NCBI RefSeq assembly: GCF_014851805.1
Contig: NZ_JACVAK010000003.1
Location: 1-64,000, forward strand
DNA from: Pseudoxanthomonas sp. PXM02
GTDB lineage: Bacteria; Pseudomonadota; Gammaproteobacteria; Xanthomonadales; Xanthomonadaceae
Direction: 5' to 3'
Length of the DNA stretch: 64,000 nucleotides
A program made the translations under genes and the position numbers. Of the stretch, positions 8,866 through 18,220 are shown one piece after another; position 1 is the stretch's first letter, and the number at the start of each line of letters is the position of its first letter. The notes beneath the pieces are model-generated. The model made no database searches. It saw nothing but the letters and a program-made list of their open reading frames with translations, and was not told where the DNA came from.

Positions 8866-11228
8866 CAGTAACGGACTTCGAGCTCCACGCCGAGTGTGCG
8901 TGGTCGCAGGCGCGTTGCCAGTCCACGCGTCGTGCGCGCATCGTCCGCGCCCTGTTCGTTGGTCAGGTTGTCACCATAGACCGCGACGCTCCATCCCGCT
9001 GCCGTCTCGATGCCCAGCCGCACGTTGGCCGACACGATGTCGTCGCCGGGCGTGCCCTGGATCAACGAGACCTGCCGTGCACTGTGGTAACGCAGTCCTG
9101 CGCGCGCCACGCCCTGCATGCCGCGAGCGAGTGTCCGGTGGTATTCGCCGGATGCACTCCAGGTCAGGCGCGGCGCGTTGTAGACCGGTGTGCCGCGGGC
9201 GATCGTGGTGCCTTCGACATCCGCCGTGTAGGCCGCATCGATCCACGCCGTTTCCAGTTGGAACGACAGGCTGTCGCCGGGTTGGTAGGTAAGCCCCACC
9301 TCCGCACCCCGGATCTCGGCGCCGTCGGAGTTGACCAGGCCATTGAAGACGTCCGTCACCGGCACACGCACCGGGACATCGCGCCAGCGACTGTGGAAGA
9401 GCGCGCCCTCCACCAGCAGCCGGCCATCGTAGGCCAGTGCCTTCGCGCCGAGTTCGGCGGTGAGGATGCGGTCGGAGTCGATGCGCGCCGGCAGCGTGAT
9501 GCCAGCCTGTTCGGCCAGCAGCAGCGAGGTGATCGGCTGCAGCTGGCCGGAGCGGAAGCCCTTGGCGAGACTCGCGTAGACCGTCGCGTCGTCCGCAGGC
9601 TTCCACGACACGCCCAGGCGCGGATTCCAACTGTGGAAGCGTTCGTCCAGCGTGGCCTGCGCATCGCCGGTCAGCGACACGCCCGATACCCGGTCCTCGA
9701 AATAACGCAGTCCCAGGTTGATGCTCCACTCAGGCCGGGGCAGCAGCACCGTGAGATCGCCGAACAGTGCGCCACCGTCGTTCTCCTGGCGTGCCCGGCT
9801 CGGCGCGACATCGCCGATCGCGCTGGCATCGAACCGGCGCGCCTGGCGATGATAGGCGCCCCATGTCCACGACACCGTGCGCGGGCCCGTCGAACTCCAG
9901 CGCAGTTCGTGGGTGCGCACGCCGATGTCGATCGTGCTGTCGTAGGCTGTCTGCGGCAGGATCTCGCCTTGCTGGCGCTGCGCGAGGTCGGCTTCCGCGT
10001 AGGTGTAGGTGAGGATGGAGTCCTCGGCTTCGTACGTGCTCACCAGATTGGATGTGGTCCAGTCGGCATTGCGTCCGTAGTAGTAGGACACCTGCATGGC
10101 ATCGTTGGCCGCATAGCCGCCACCGGGCGCGCTGGAGTCGTAGGACCAGTGCGCCGCGTCCACCTGCCAACGCGACGAAGGAAGGAACGTCGCGCGGATG
10201 CGACGGGTCCGGACATGCTGCGTATTGATGTTGCGGCGGCCATCCGTCGCATGGTCGACCCAGCCAGGGAGCGATTCATCGGTGGCCACGGCGCGTATCG
10301 CGAAGCGATCCTCCAGCAACGGGAGATTGAGCATCAGCTTCGCCGTCCAGCCGCTGCCGCCGCCACTGGCCGTCGACCATCCTCCCTGGGCCCGGAGCGC
10401 GAAGCGGTCCACCTCCGGCTTGCGGGTGAGGATGCGTACGGTGCCGCCCATCGAGCCTTCGCCGAACAACGTGCCTTGCGGCCCCCTGAGCACTTCGACC
10501 CGGTCCAGGTCGAAGGCGCGTGCATCGGGATGCCAGGGCACGGTGACGCCGGTGAAGGGAATCTCATCGAGGTAGTAGCCGTTGTCGTTACCGCCCAGCG
10601 AACTGGATACCCCGCGGATCTGCACCTGGGTGAAGCCACCACCCACATCCACCGATGAGGCGCCCGGCACCGAGTCGATCGCCTGCGCGGCATTGGCGAC
10701 GCCCATGGCGTCGAGCTGGTCGCCATCCAGCGCCGTCACCGCCAGCGGCACGTCGATGCTGCGCTCCACGCGGCGCCGTGCGGTTACCTGCACGGTCGCC
10801 AGTTCGGTCGGTACGTGCGTGACCGGTGGCGCCGACGGTGCAGGACGCGGCGATACGGTTGCGGGTGAGATCGTGACCACGCCATTGGCGCGGAAGGCGT
10901 AGCCGAAGCCGCTGCGCGCAAGCAGTTGGCGAAGCGCTTCTTCATTGGCCAGCACGCCGCGCACGGCCGGCGTGCGGGGCGCCGTCTTCAGATCGCCGAT
11001 CGCGACGAACTGGATGCCCGACTGCTCGGAGAACGCGATCAGCGCGTCCTCGAGGGGCTGCGCGCGAATGGAGAACGTGGAGGGTTGCCGCGAGCGGTCC
11101 TGCGCATTCGACGCTGCACCGAACGCGGCGAGCGCGAGCAGGAGTGCGATACGCAGCCAGCACAGGACCGTCCCCGACCGCTGCGCGCGGGGAACGCTCG
11201 CTCCTGCCCGGCCTGCACGTGCGCTCAA
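8865..11228 (-). CDS. FecA-like TonB-dependent transducer with N-terminal STN domain
   Basis: A 787-residue outer-membrane receptor that both imports and signals. After a signal peptide (ending ASNAQ) an STN domain covers about residues 50-125 (FSIRAQPLEDALIAFSEQSG), the part that touches a FecR anti-sigma factor. Then follow a TonB box-like segment, plug and beta-barrel ending VRY. The start is TTG at 11228, 17 bp behind the fecR-like gene, with GGGG just upstream; no in-frame ATG precedes the signal peptide. It is co-transcribed with the sigma/anti-sigma pair, so ligand binding probably controls its own operon. Confidence 0.92.
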   Translation of the reverse strand: MSARAGRAGASVPRAQRSGTVLCWLRIALLLALAAFGAASNAQDRSRQPSTFSIRAQPLEDALIAFSEQSGIQFVAIGDLKTAPRTPAVRGVLANEEALRQLLARSGFGYAFRANGVVTISPATVSPRPAPSAPPVTHVPTELATVQVTARRRVERSIDVPLAVTALDGDQLDAMGVANAAQAIDSVPGASSVDVGGGFTQVQIRGVSSSLGGNDNGYYLDEIPFTGVTVPWHPDARAFDLDRVEVLRGPQGTLFGEGSMGGTVRILTRKPEVDRFALRAQGGWSTASGGGSGWTAKLMLNLPLLEDRFAIRAVATDESLPGWVDHATDGRRNINTQHVRTRRIRATFLPSSRWQVDAAHWSYDSSAPGGGYAANDAMQVSYYYGRNADWTTSNLVSTYEAEDSILTYTYAEADLAQRQQGEILPQTAYDSTIDIGVRTHELRWSSTGPRTVSWTWGAYHRQARRFDASAIGDVAPSRARQENDGGALFGDLTVLLPRPEWSINLGLRYFEDRVSGVSLTGDAQATLDERFHSWNPRLGVSWKPADDATVYASLAKGFRSGQLQPITSLLLAEQAGITLPARIDSDRILTAELGAKALAYDGRLLVEGALFHSRWRDVPVRVPVTDVFNGLVNSDGAEIRGAEVGLTYQPGDSLSFQLETAWIDAAYTADVEGTTIARGTPVYNAPRLTWSASGEYHRTLARGMQGVARAGLRYHSARQVSLIQGTPGDDIVSANVRLGIETAAGWSVAVYGDNLTNEQGADDARTTRGLATRLRPRTLGVELEVRY

Positions 11229-11245
11229 GATCCCCGATGGTCTCC

Positions 11246-12391
11246 CTAACGTCTAACGGCGGGAGGATTCGGCGCCGTCGCGCCTTGTCCGCCGGGCAGT
11301 CGGGAACGGGGGACGTTGGGCACCAGCAGGATCTCGTCCTGCTTGCGCACCACCGACAGCGAGAGCGCCTGGGCCACGCTGTCCAGCCACACGTCCAGGT
11401 CGGTCGTGCTCCAGCGACCGGTCACCCGCAGCTGCGCCAGTTGCTTGTCTTCGAGAACGATCGGTAGCCGCGAGTAGCGGTTGAGGTCGGCCACGACATT
11501 CCCCAGCGTCTCGCTGCGGTAAGTGACCTTGCCCTGCAGCCAGGCGAGCGTCGCCGTGGCGTCGAGGTCGACAGGACCTTCCAGCGGACCGTCTTCCGCC
11601 AGGGTGGCGCTCTGGTTGGCGACGAGCTGCACCACGTGGTTGGCGATGCCGCCGCGATTCGCACGCAGGTCACTTACTTGCACGCGCCCTTCGGTCACCA
11701 CCACGCGCACGCCCTCGTTGCGGCGCGCGACGCTGAAGTGCGTGCCCAATGCCTGCGCCATGGCGCCGCCGGCACGCACTTCGAAGGGCTTGCCGGGATC
11801 CTTGGCGACCGAGAAATAGGCCTGGCCCCGCACCAGCTCCACCTGCCGGCGCTGGCTGCTGAACTGGACGACGACTTCGCTGCCGGCATCCAGGTCGAGG
11901 CGCGAGCCGTCGGGCAGCGTCATCTTCCTCGGCGCACCGGTCTCGGCCACCAGATGGAGTTCGGCCGGCGCACGCGGCGCTTCGTGCTTCCAGAGACCGA
12001 CCATCATGGCCAGCACGGCGACGCTTGCGGCGACGGCGACCCACCGGCGAGCACGCGACCGCGGCCGGCGAGAGGGAACCGTCGTCGAACGCGGCCGGAA
12101 GCTCGCATCGGTGACGCCTGGCGGCGAGGATGCGGCATCGCGTGTCGCGTCGGCATCGGACGCGACATGCGCCTGCCGTGCGGCCACGACCTCTTCGGAA
12201 CGGACGTCGGCCGCCGCGTCCCACAGCAGGTGCACGTCCTCGAAGGCCTGCGCATGCAGCGGCGAGGCTTCCATCCACGCATTCCACGCGTCGATGTCGG
12301 CATCCTGCAGGTCGTGTTCGCTCAGGCGCAGCAGCCATTCGGCGGCTTCCTGCAGCGCCTGTTCGCGTGCCGTATGGATCTGGTCACTCAT
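11246..12391 (-). CDS. FecR-type anti-sigma/sigma regulator
   Basis: A 381-residue inner-membrane regulator. N-terminal cytoplasmic sigma-binding part (EAAEWLLRLSE, with the FecR/DUF4880 pattern AWNAWMEASPLHAQAF), one membrane helix near residues 130-150 (VAVAASVAVLAMMVGLW), a periplasmic FecR domain, and a C-terminal STN-like region. The ATG at 12391 overlaps the sigma gene stop by 8 bp (ATGAGTGA), so translation is coupled and this start is well supported. It should transmit a signal from the STN receptor encoded downstream to the ECF sigma factor encoded upstream. Confidence 0.9.
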   Translation of the reverse strand: MSDQIHTAREQALQEAAEWLLRLSEHDLQDADIDAWNAWMEASPLHAQAFEDVHLLWDAAADVRSEEVVAARQAHVASDADATRDAASSPPGVTDASFRPRSTTVPSRRPRSRARRWVAVAASVAVLAMMVGLWKHEAPRAPAELHLVAETGAPRKMTLPDGSRLDLDAGSEVVVQFSSQRRQVELVRGQAYFSVAKDPGKPFEVRAGGAMAQALGTHFSVARRNEGVRVVVTEGRVQVSDLRANRGGIANHVVQLVANQSATLAEDGPLEGPVDLDATATLAWLQGKVTYRSETLGNVVADLNRYSRLPIVLEDKQLAQLRVTGRWSTTDLDVWLDSVAQALSLSVVRKQDEILLVPNVPRSRLPGGQGATAPNPPAVRR

Positions 12392-12998
12392 GATCGGTGC
12401 CTTCCCGGTCGTCCCTGAGTTCATCGAAACGCATCTGGCAGAGGGCCAGCGCCCGTGCGACATGGATCCGCACCATCCTGTCCGTCAGATCCAGCCGTTC
12501 GCCCGCTTCCTTGAAACTGCATTGCTCCATGCGGACGAGACGGAAGGCTTCGGCGCACTTGGGCGGCAACTCGGCCAGCACGGCCGGCAACCGTTCGACC
12601 ACCCAGCGCGCCCTGGCCGAGCGCTCGGGATCGGCGCCCGGGTCGGGCCACAGATCCAGCCCATCGGGTTCCGGCAGCTCGGTGTAGGCCCGGCGCCGCA
12701 GCAGGTCGGTGGCCAGGTTCTGGGCGATCTTGAACAGCAGGGCGCGCTGGAAACTGACGACCTGGTCGTTCCCGAGATTCAGCAGGCGGGCGTACGCCTC
12801 CTGTGCGACCTCGCGGGCATCCTCGTAGGACCCCAGCCTCAGCTGCAGCGACCGGATGAGCGTCGTATTGAGGTTCCTGACGAGCTCGGCGGCCTGGGAC
12901 CCGGCCACCCCGGGCGCAGGCGATACGGAATCACCGGCAGGGACGGCCGGCCGGGTCGGCTCGACGGTGTCTTCAGCGGGTTGGCGGACAGGATCCAT
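12384..12998 (-). CDS. ECF sigma factor, FecI type
   Basis: A 204-residue extracytoplasmic-function sigma factor. Region 2 is seen at residues 40-105 (EDAREVAQEAYARLLNL, then FKIAQNLATDLLRRR) and region 4 at about 135-190 (LPPKCAEAFRLVRMEQCSFKEAG and a recognition helix). The N-terminal 35 residues are Pro/Ala-rich and not part of the fold. It is the first gene of the sigma-FecR-transducer-receptor-peptidase operon and overlaps fecR. No clear Shine-Dalgarno sequence precedes the ATG, so a start a few codons further in is possible. Confidence 0.88.
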   Translation of the reverse strand: MDPVRQPAEDTVEPTRPAVPAGDSVSPAPGVAGSQAAELVRNLNTTLIRSLQLRLGSYEDAREVAQEAYARLLNLGNDQVVSFQRALLFKIAQNLATDLLRRRAYTELPEPDGLDLWPDPGADPERSARARWVVERLPAVLAELPPKCAEAFRLVRMEQCSFKEAGERLDLTDRMVRIHVARALALCQMRFDELRDDREGTDHE

Positions 12999-13429
12999 GA
13001 ATGACTAGACGAGCGAAGCTGCCGAAAGTGAAACGGCTCGTCCCTGCCGCCGATGCGCATGAGTGGGTGTTTACCGAGTTAGCCAGATCCTTGTGCGGCG
13101 CGTCAATTCGACTTCGGCAGCAGGCAGCCGGGTTGCCGCTATCGGGCGGGAGTGGACATCCGCAGTCTGCGAGCGGGGAATTCAGCAACGGAGCACCGAC
13201 CATGCTCTCCTTCATCCGCTGCCTTGGTCACCCAAGCGGCGCCGCGGTTTCTCGCGCCGCTACACGGACGGGGATGCGCGATGGCAACGAACAGGCACGC
13301 CCAATGATCCTTCCATCCACGGGTCTTCGTGCCGCCAGGTGAAGGACACCGCCATGACATTCGTCCGTCGACACGACGCAACGTTGTTTGCCACGATCGG
13401 GCACCGATGCCGACAGGAACGCTCCTCGC
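12999..13429. other. 431-bp divergent intergenic region, no gene supported
   Basis: This interval separates the minus-strand sigma operon from the plus-strand protease-like gene and must hold both promoters. Short open frames exist on both strands but none has a family, a consistent start or gene-like features. An ATG at 13354 has AAGGA upstream, yet its frame runs out of phase into the next gene. Confidence 0.5.
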
Positions 13430-14416
13430 ATGACGCTGCCGCTCCGCCTTGCCCTTCTTTCCGCGGGATTACTGATCGCTGCTGCACCTTCGGTCCTGGC
13501 ATCCACCGCTCAGCCCACCTCCTCGCAGCAGGCGCCTACGCGCACGCCGGTGCCCACGCGCTTCGAGCATCAGCGCATCTTCGTCACGCCTCGATTCGCC
13601 GATGGCACGACGGTGCAGTTCTACACCGACAGCGGTGGCGGGTTGAACATGATCCGCGATGACGTCGTGCGGCGCCTGGACCTGGCCGCCGGCGCCGATG
13701 TGGAAGAGACGGGACAACCCCCGATCAAGACCGTGGAGTGGCCTGCCTTTGCTCTCGACGCCGCCATTCCTTCGCCCGACCAGGACCGCTTCCTGCAGGG
13801 CCGACTGGCGGTCGTTCCTGCGGAGGGCTTCGGCGAAGGCCCCATGCTCAACGAAGCGTTTCTGGGCAGTCGCTGGTTCGCAGGACGCGTATGGGAATTC
13901 GATTACCCCGCACGTTCGCTCACCGTGTTGCAGGGTTGGTCCGCGCCGACCGGCACCCCCAGCACACCGTTGACCATGTTGCCGGCGCGCAACATGTACT
14001 GGCCGCGCATCCAGGTCGAGATCGACGGTGAAATGCTCGACATGCTGTTCGATACCGGCGCGGAACTGCGCCTGGGTCCCGATGGTGCGAAAGCCCTCGG
14101 CCATGCCGAAGGCGCGCGCGTGGCGGGCAGCTTCATCACTGCCCGCCAGTACCGCACGTGGCGCGACGCGCACCCGGACTGGCCGGTCGCGCTGAAGGGC
14201 GATGGCGGCATGCCCATGATCCAGGTGCCCAACGTGCGCATCGCCGGCAAGGACACCGGGCCGGCATGGTTCGCTGCCCGGCCGGACCGCAACTTCACCG
14301 AGTACATGTCATCGATGACCGATGCCCCGGTCGAAGGCGCCATCGGGGGCTCGGCCTTCGCCCGCCTGCGGATGGTGGCCGACTATCCCGCGCAGAAGCT
14401 TTATGTGCTGCCCTGA
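13430..14416 (+). CDS. exported two-lobed retropepsin-like aspartic protease homologue
   Basis: A 328-residue protein with a signal peptide (MTLPLRLALLSAGLLIAAAP). It contains two aspartic-protease-type motifs: TDSGGG (Asp67) and FDTGAE (Asp208). Each half ends alike, with FDYPARSLTVL near residues 157-167 and ADYPAQKLYVL at the C-terminus, so the gene looks like an internal duplication of a retropepsin-like lobe. Bacterial proteins of this fold may be active peptidases or inactive relatives. The ATG at 13430 has AGGA upstream and begins the signal peptide; an upstream in-frame TTG at 13388 is less likely. Confidence 0.7.
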   Translation: MTLPLRLALLSAGLLIAAAPSVLASTAQPTSSQQAPTRTPVPTRFEHQRIFVTPRFADGTTVQFYTDSGGGLNMIRDDVVRRLDLAAGADVEETGQPPIKTVEWPAFALDAAIPSPDQDRFLQGRLAVVPAEGFGEGPMLNEAFLGSRWFAGRVWEFDYPARSLTVLQGWSAPTGTPSTPLTMLPARNMYWPRIQVEIDGEMLDMLFDTGAELRLGPDGAKALGHAEGARVAGSFITARQYRTWRDAHPDWPVALKGDGGMPMIQVPNVRIAGKDTGPAWFAARPDRNFTEYMSSMTDAPVEGAIGGSAFARLRMVADYPAQKLYVLP

Positions 14417-14476
14417 TTGAGAGGGCGTGCTGTCCGGTCTGGATGAAAAGAGGCAGATGCGGGGAAAGCCGCAGGA

Positions 14477-15385
14477 TCAGAGCGGCAACCCGCGATCCCA
14501 GTAAGGCTCCGGCCCGAACCGTTCGACCATCCAGTCGATGAAGACCCGCACCTTCGGTGCCAGTTCGCGTGCGCTGGGATAGATCGCCCACAGCGTCTGC
14601 GTGGATACCAGTGGGTAGTCGCGCAGGATGGGGACCAGCGTGCCCGCGCGAAGTTCATCGGCAGCGGCCCACGTGGCCATCAGCGCGATCCCCAGTCCGT
14701 CGCGTGCTGCGTCGCATACCGCGCCGCCATCGTTGATGCGCAGCGCGGGCGTCACGCGCTTGGCCGTCACCCCGCCATCCGGGCCCTGGAACGTCCACAG
14801 ATCGAGCGTGCCGACGACAAGGCAGGTGTGCGCATCCAGTTCGTCCGGTGACGACGGCTCGCCATGGCGTCCGAGGTACGCAGGCGATGCCACCAGCACG
14901 CGCCTGTCGGGCGCGATGCGCCGGGCGACGAACGAGGAATCGCCGAGATCCGCGTAGCGGACGGCGACGTCGAATCCACCCTCCACCAGATCGACCATGC
15001 TGTCGGAAATGCGCATGTCCAGCCTGAGGCCGGGATAGCGCGCGATGAAGTCGGGCAGGCCCGGCACGATGTGCATGCGTGCGAACGACGAAGGCGCGGC
15101 GATCCGCAGCACACCGCCCGGCGCGGCGTGTTCGCGCCCCAACGCAACGCGCGCCAGGTCGGCGGCCTCCAGCAGATGCTCGGCATGCGGCAGGAAGGCC
15201 TGACCGTCCTCCGTCAACGTGGTCGAGCGCGTGGTGCGATGGACGAGGCGCGCGCCGAGTTCCTTCTCGAACGAGGCCAGCCGCGCGCTCGCCGCGGCCG
15301 GCGTGATGCCCAGGTCGCGCGCCGCGGCGCTGATGCTGGCCAACCGCGCGATCCGCACGAACAGGGTCAAATCGTTGAAGTCCAT
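14477..15385 (-). CDS. LysR-family transcriptional regulator
   Basis: A 302-residue regulator with an N-terminal winged helix-turn-helix (residues 1-60: [20 protein letters not shown], then [20 protein letters not shown]) and a substrate-binding domain. It belongs to the large group of LysR proteins that control neighbouring oxidoreductases. It is divergent from the quinone-oxidoreductase gene with about 240 bp between the starts, so it probably controls that gene (inference). The frame stays open upstream of the ATG, but that extension is Arg-rich and not LysR-like. Confidence 0.92.
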   Translation of the reverse strand: MDFNDLTLFVRIARLASISAAARDLGITPAAASARLASFEKELGARLVHRTTRSTTLTEDGQAFLPHAEHLLEAADLARVALGREHAAPGGVLRIAAPSSFARMHIVPGLPDFIARYPGLRLDMRISDSMVDLVEGGFDVAVRYADLGDSSFVARRIAPDRRVLVASPAYLGRHGEPSSPDELDAHTCLVVGTLDLWTFQGPDGGVTAKRVTPALRINDGGAVCDAARDGLGIALMATWAAADELRAGTLVPILRDYPLVSTQTLWAIYPSARELAPKVRVFIDWMVERFGPEPYWDRGLPL

Positions 15386-15626
15386 CGCGCCGGCCTTGGG
15401 GTCGCCAGCGTGCATCTTCGCCGAAGGCGCGACGCGTCGCCACGCGACGCGCCAAACGCGCAATCGCCTACACCTGCGTGGGTGTCCACGCCTCGGCCGC
15501 GTGGCTTTCAAGCGTTGCTTGAAGCTGATTCACGCCGCACGCCGCTACTCCCGCACGGCAGCGGAACCCACGATAGCTCCTGTTGCAGGCCGATCCGTGC
15601 CGCACCCACCACCAGGAGACAGAACA

Positions 15627-16670
15627 ATGAAAGACACCATGAAGGCCATGGTCCTTGGCCGCTTCGGAGGCACCGACGCCTTCGAACTGCGCGACGTGCC
15701 CGTACCCGATGTCGGCCCCCGCCAGGTGCGCGTGCGCGTGCATGCGACCGCCGTCAATCCGCTCGACTACCAGATCCGTCGCGGCGACTACGTCGACTAC
15801 GTGCCGCTCCCCGCGATCATCGGGCACGACATTTCCGGCGTGATCGAGGAAGTCGGCTCCCACGTGACCGAGTTCGGCGTGGGCGACGCGGTGTACTACA
15901 CGCCCAGGATCTTCGGTGGCGCAGGCTCGTACGCCGAGCAGCATGTCGCCGACGTGGATCTGGTGGGGCGGAAGCCGGAAAACCTCAGCCATCTGGAAGC
16001 CGCCAGCCTGACGCTTGTCGGCGGCACGGTGTGGGAGGCGTTCGTGACGCGCGCCCAACTCGCCGTGGGCGAGACGATCCTGATCCACGGTGGCGCGGGC
16101 GGCGTCGGCACCATCGCGATCCAGGTGGCGAAGGCCATCGGCGCACGCGTGATCACGACCGCACGCGCGGACGACCATGCCTTCGTGCGTTCACTGGGCG
16201 CGGACGAGGCGATCGATTTCACGTCGGAGGACTACGTCGATGCCGTGTCGACGATCACGCGAGGCCGCGGCGTCAACGTGGTGTTCGATACGATCGGCGG
16301 CGACACGCTGACCCGCAGCCCACTCGTGCTCGCGGACGCCGGACGCGTCGTCAGCCTGGTGGACATTGCGCAGCCGCAGAACCTCATCGACGCCTGGGGC
16401 CGGAACGCCAGCTACCACTTCGTCTTCACCCGCCAGAACCGCGGCAAGCTGGATGCGCTGACGGGTCTGGTCGAACGCGGGCTGGTGAAACCGGTCCTCG
16501 GCGCCACCCTGCCGCTGGCACGCATGGGCGACGCGCACGAACTGCTGGAGAACGGGGGCGCCTACGCGCTGCGCGGCAAGGTCGCCATCGACGTGGCCGG
16601 ACAGGCGCTGGCACTGCCCGCGCGCTTCCAGGAGCGCCTGCTCAGCGGCGACGCGGCAGCAAGGTCATGA
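15627..16670 (+). CDS. zinc-independent medium-chain alcohol dehydrogenase / NADPH:quinone oxidoreductase
   Basis: A 347-residue MDR-family reductase using NAD(P)H to reduce quinones or activated carbonyl compounds. The N-terminal GroES-like domain includes [12 protein letters not shown] and [12 protein letters not shown]. The Rossmann part has [16 protein letters not shown]. The zinc-ligand cysteines of alcohol dehydrogenases are absent. AGGAGAC is placed 6 bp before the ATG at 15627, which decides the start. It overlaps the next gene by ATGA and is divergent from LysR. Confidence 0.92.
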   Translation: MKDTMKAMVLGRFGGTDAFELRDVPVPDVGPRQVRVRVHATAVNPLDYQIRRGDYVDYVPLPAIIGHDISGVIEEVGSHVTEFGVGDAVYYTPRIFGGAGSYAEQHVADVDLVGRKPENLSHLEAASLTLVGGTVWEAFVTRAQLAVGETILIHGGAGGVGTIAIQVAKAIGARVITTARADDHAFVRSLGADEAIDFTSEDYVDAVSTITRGRGVNVVFDTIGGDTLTRSPLVLADAGRVVSLVDIAQPQNLIDAWGRNASYHFVFTRQNRGKLDALTGLVERGLVKPVLGATLPLARMGDAHELLENGGAYALRGKVAIDVAGQALALPARFQERLLSGDAAARS

Positions 16671-16981
16671 ACGTGTCCACACGGGTCACGGAACTGGCCT
16701 TCCTGAGTATCCGGCCCGGTGCCGGTGAAGCGTTCGAGGCGGCGTTCACCAGCGTCGCCGGCCTCGTCGCCGAAGCCGAGGGTTACCTCGGCCACCGGCT
16801 CGTGCGGTCACTGGATCAGCCCGATGTCTACCTGCTCGATGTCGAGTGGAAGGATCTGGCGGCGCACGTGGAGGTGTTCGAACCCAGTGACGCGCATGCG
16901 CGCTTCATGGCGGCACTGACGCCCTTCCTCGCCGCCGAACCCCGCGTGATCCATGTGCCGAGCCACGGCATCGATGACTGA
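16667..16981 (+). CDS. antibiotic biosynthesis monooxygenase (ABM) domain protein
   Basis: A 104-residue ferredoxin-like-fold protein of the ABM/YgiN type ([20 protein letters not shown], followed by [18 protein letters not shown] and the C-terminal helix). Members are small dimeric heme-independent monooxygenases or quinol-related enzymes; the substrate here is unknown. It overlaps the quinone oxidoreductase stop codon by ATGA, so the two are coupled and likely act together, as in other ABM/quinone-reductase pairs. Confidence 0.8.
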   Translation: MNVSTRVTELAFLSIRPGAGEAFEAAFTSVAGLVAEAEGYLGHRLVRSLDQPDVYLLDVEWKDLAAHVEVFEPSDAHARFMAALTPFLAAEPRVIHVPSHGIDD

Positions 16982-17080
16982 CGCATCGACGTTCCCTGTT
17001 GCAGGCGATGCGGCGAGGTGTTGAAGCGCCGCATTGCAGCCTCGTTCTCCCACCCTATTCCCACTGAAGGATCAACTCCC

Positions 17081-17335
17081 ATGAAATCCATCGCCACCAC
17101 CCTGCTCTTCCTGCTGCTGGCAGCGACCTCCACCAGCACGCTCGCCGACGGTCCGAAAACCGGGCCTCATGCGGTGCGCACGGAACTGTCGGCGGATCGC
17201 AACGCTGCTGCGCCCACCACGGCATCGACACCGGAAGCCCGCACCTCGACACCGACGGAATCCCGCAAGCTCAAGCGCTGCCGCCAGTATTTCAAGACCG
17301 TCGGTATCGGTTGCCGGAAGCCTGCATCGCGCTGA
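17081..17335 (+). CDS. small secreted protein of unknown function
   Basis: An 84-residue protein with a clear signal peptide (MKSIATTLLFLLLAATSTST, cleavage near TLADG) and a Thr/Ser/Ala-rich mature part that ends in a basic segment with two cysteines (KRCRQYFKTVGIGCRKPASR), which might form one disulfide. AAGGA lies 9-13 bp before the ATG. No family is recognised. It is convergent with the L,D-transpeptidase gene. Confidence 0.6.
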   Translation: MKSIATTLLFLLLAATSTSTLADGPKTGPHAVRTELSADRNAAAPTTASTPEARTSTPTESRKLKRCRQYFKTVGIGCRKPASR

Positions 17336-17380
17336 GCGTCGCACGACGACGTGCGGATAGAGGCGATGTCGACGCGCGCT

Positions 17381-18175
17381 TCAGCGACGGGAACGTCGTT
17401 CGCGTTTTCCGCCGCTGCCCTGCGTCGTCGCGTGGCTCTGCGCGAACTCCGGGAAGGTCTCCGCGATCGAGTCCTTGTCCGGCAGGATGTAGAACACCCC
17501 ACCCTTCTCGAACGTCGGCTGGATGATCTGCGCGTAGAACTCGGGCGAGACGTTGATGCAGCCGTGCGTGACGCGGTTGTCGTCCGGCGTGGCGGATGCC
17601 AGGCGTTCGACGCGCTTCTCTGCCGGGACACCCGTCGCGACCGGGTGGATGGAGACTGCGGATTCGTAGTCGACCCACAGCACGCGGCCTGCGTCGATCG
17701 ATGGGCCGTAACCGCCCACGAAGCGGCCTGCAGGCGTCGTGCGATCGCGCCCGGGAATCTCGCGAAGCGCGAGACCGGCGACGCCGGGCGCCGTGTGATC
17801 GCCAACCGCCGAGCCGAAGAGCCCAGGCGCCGCCCCGCGAAGTCGTCCGTCGCCACCGAACACGAGGATCTGCGCGGCCGCCTTGTCGATGATCGCGAAC
17901 GGATAGCCCTGGCTGTCCTTCGCGGCGACCACCCAGCCCGCCAGCTCGATCACCGTGGGGGACACTTCCTGCCCTTGCGGCAGACCGTCAGCTGCGGAGA
18001 CCGGTGGCGCGTCGGTGTTCTTGTCCTTGGCACTGGCCACGCCGACGCTGGTGAACGCCAGCGCGAGCGCCAGTGCGCCAGAGACGGCCCGGATCCTGGG
18101 TTGCGAGTGCGTACGGATGGGAGAATTCCTTGGAGCGTTGGGGATAAAGAGGAGACCGGTGGCGGCCAAGGCCAC
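17381..18175 (-). CDS. L,D-transpeptidase (YkuD domain), exported
   Basis: A protein of up to 264 residues that should cross-link peptidoglycan or attach lipoproteins to it. The YkuD active site is seen near residues 180-215: the conserved His in SIHP and, 28 residues later, THGCINV with the catalytic Cys. A hydrophobic signal segment (GALALALAFTSVGVASA) precedes it. The start is uncertain: the open frame begins at GTG 18175 without a ribosome site, while the best Shine-Dalgarno (AAGGA) precedes an in-frame ATC codon near 18118. The next gene upstream encodes an Lpp-like lipoprotein, a possible substrate (inference). Confidence 0.82.
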   Translation of the reverse strand: MALAATGLLFIPNAPRNSPIRTHSQPRIRAVSGALALALAFTSVGVASAKDKNTDAPPVSAADGLPQGQEVSPTVIELAGWVVAAKDSQGYPFAIIDKAAAQILVFGGDGRLRGAAPGLFGSAVGDHTAPGVAGLALREIPGRDRTTPAGRFVGGYGPSIDAGRVLWVDYESAVSIHPVATGVPAEKRVERLASATPDDNRVTHGCINVSPEFYAQIIQPTFEKGGVFYILPDKDSIAETFPEFAQSHATTQGSGGKRERRSRR

Positions 18176-18220
18176 CGGGTCCCGTTTCAGGTCGCCCGTC
18201 GCGACCTGGGCTGAGAGCGG

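Noticed and set aside
9084..10658. Plus-strand open frame of about 520 codons inside the STN receptor gene
   Set aside because: Antisense of a conserved beta-barrel gene; Arg/His-rich and without motif.
13354..13662. Possible leader gene with AAGGA before ATG at 13354
   Set aside because: It overlaps the retropepsin-like gene out of frame and has no recognisable or conserved-looking sequence.
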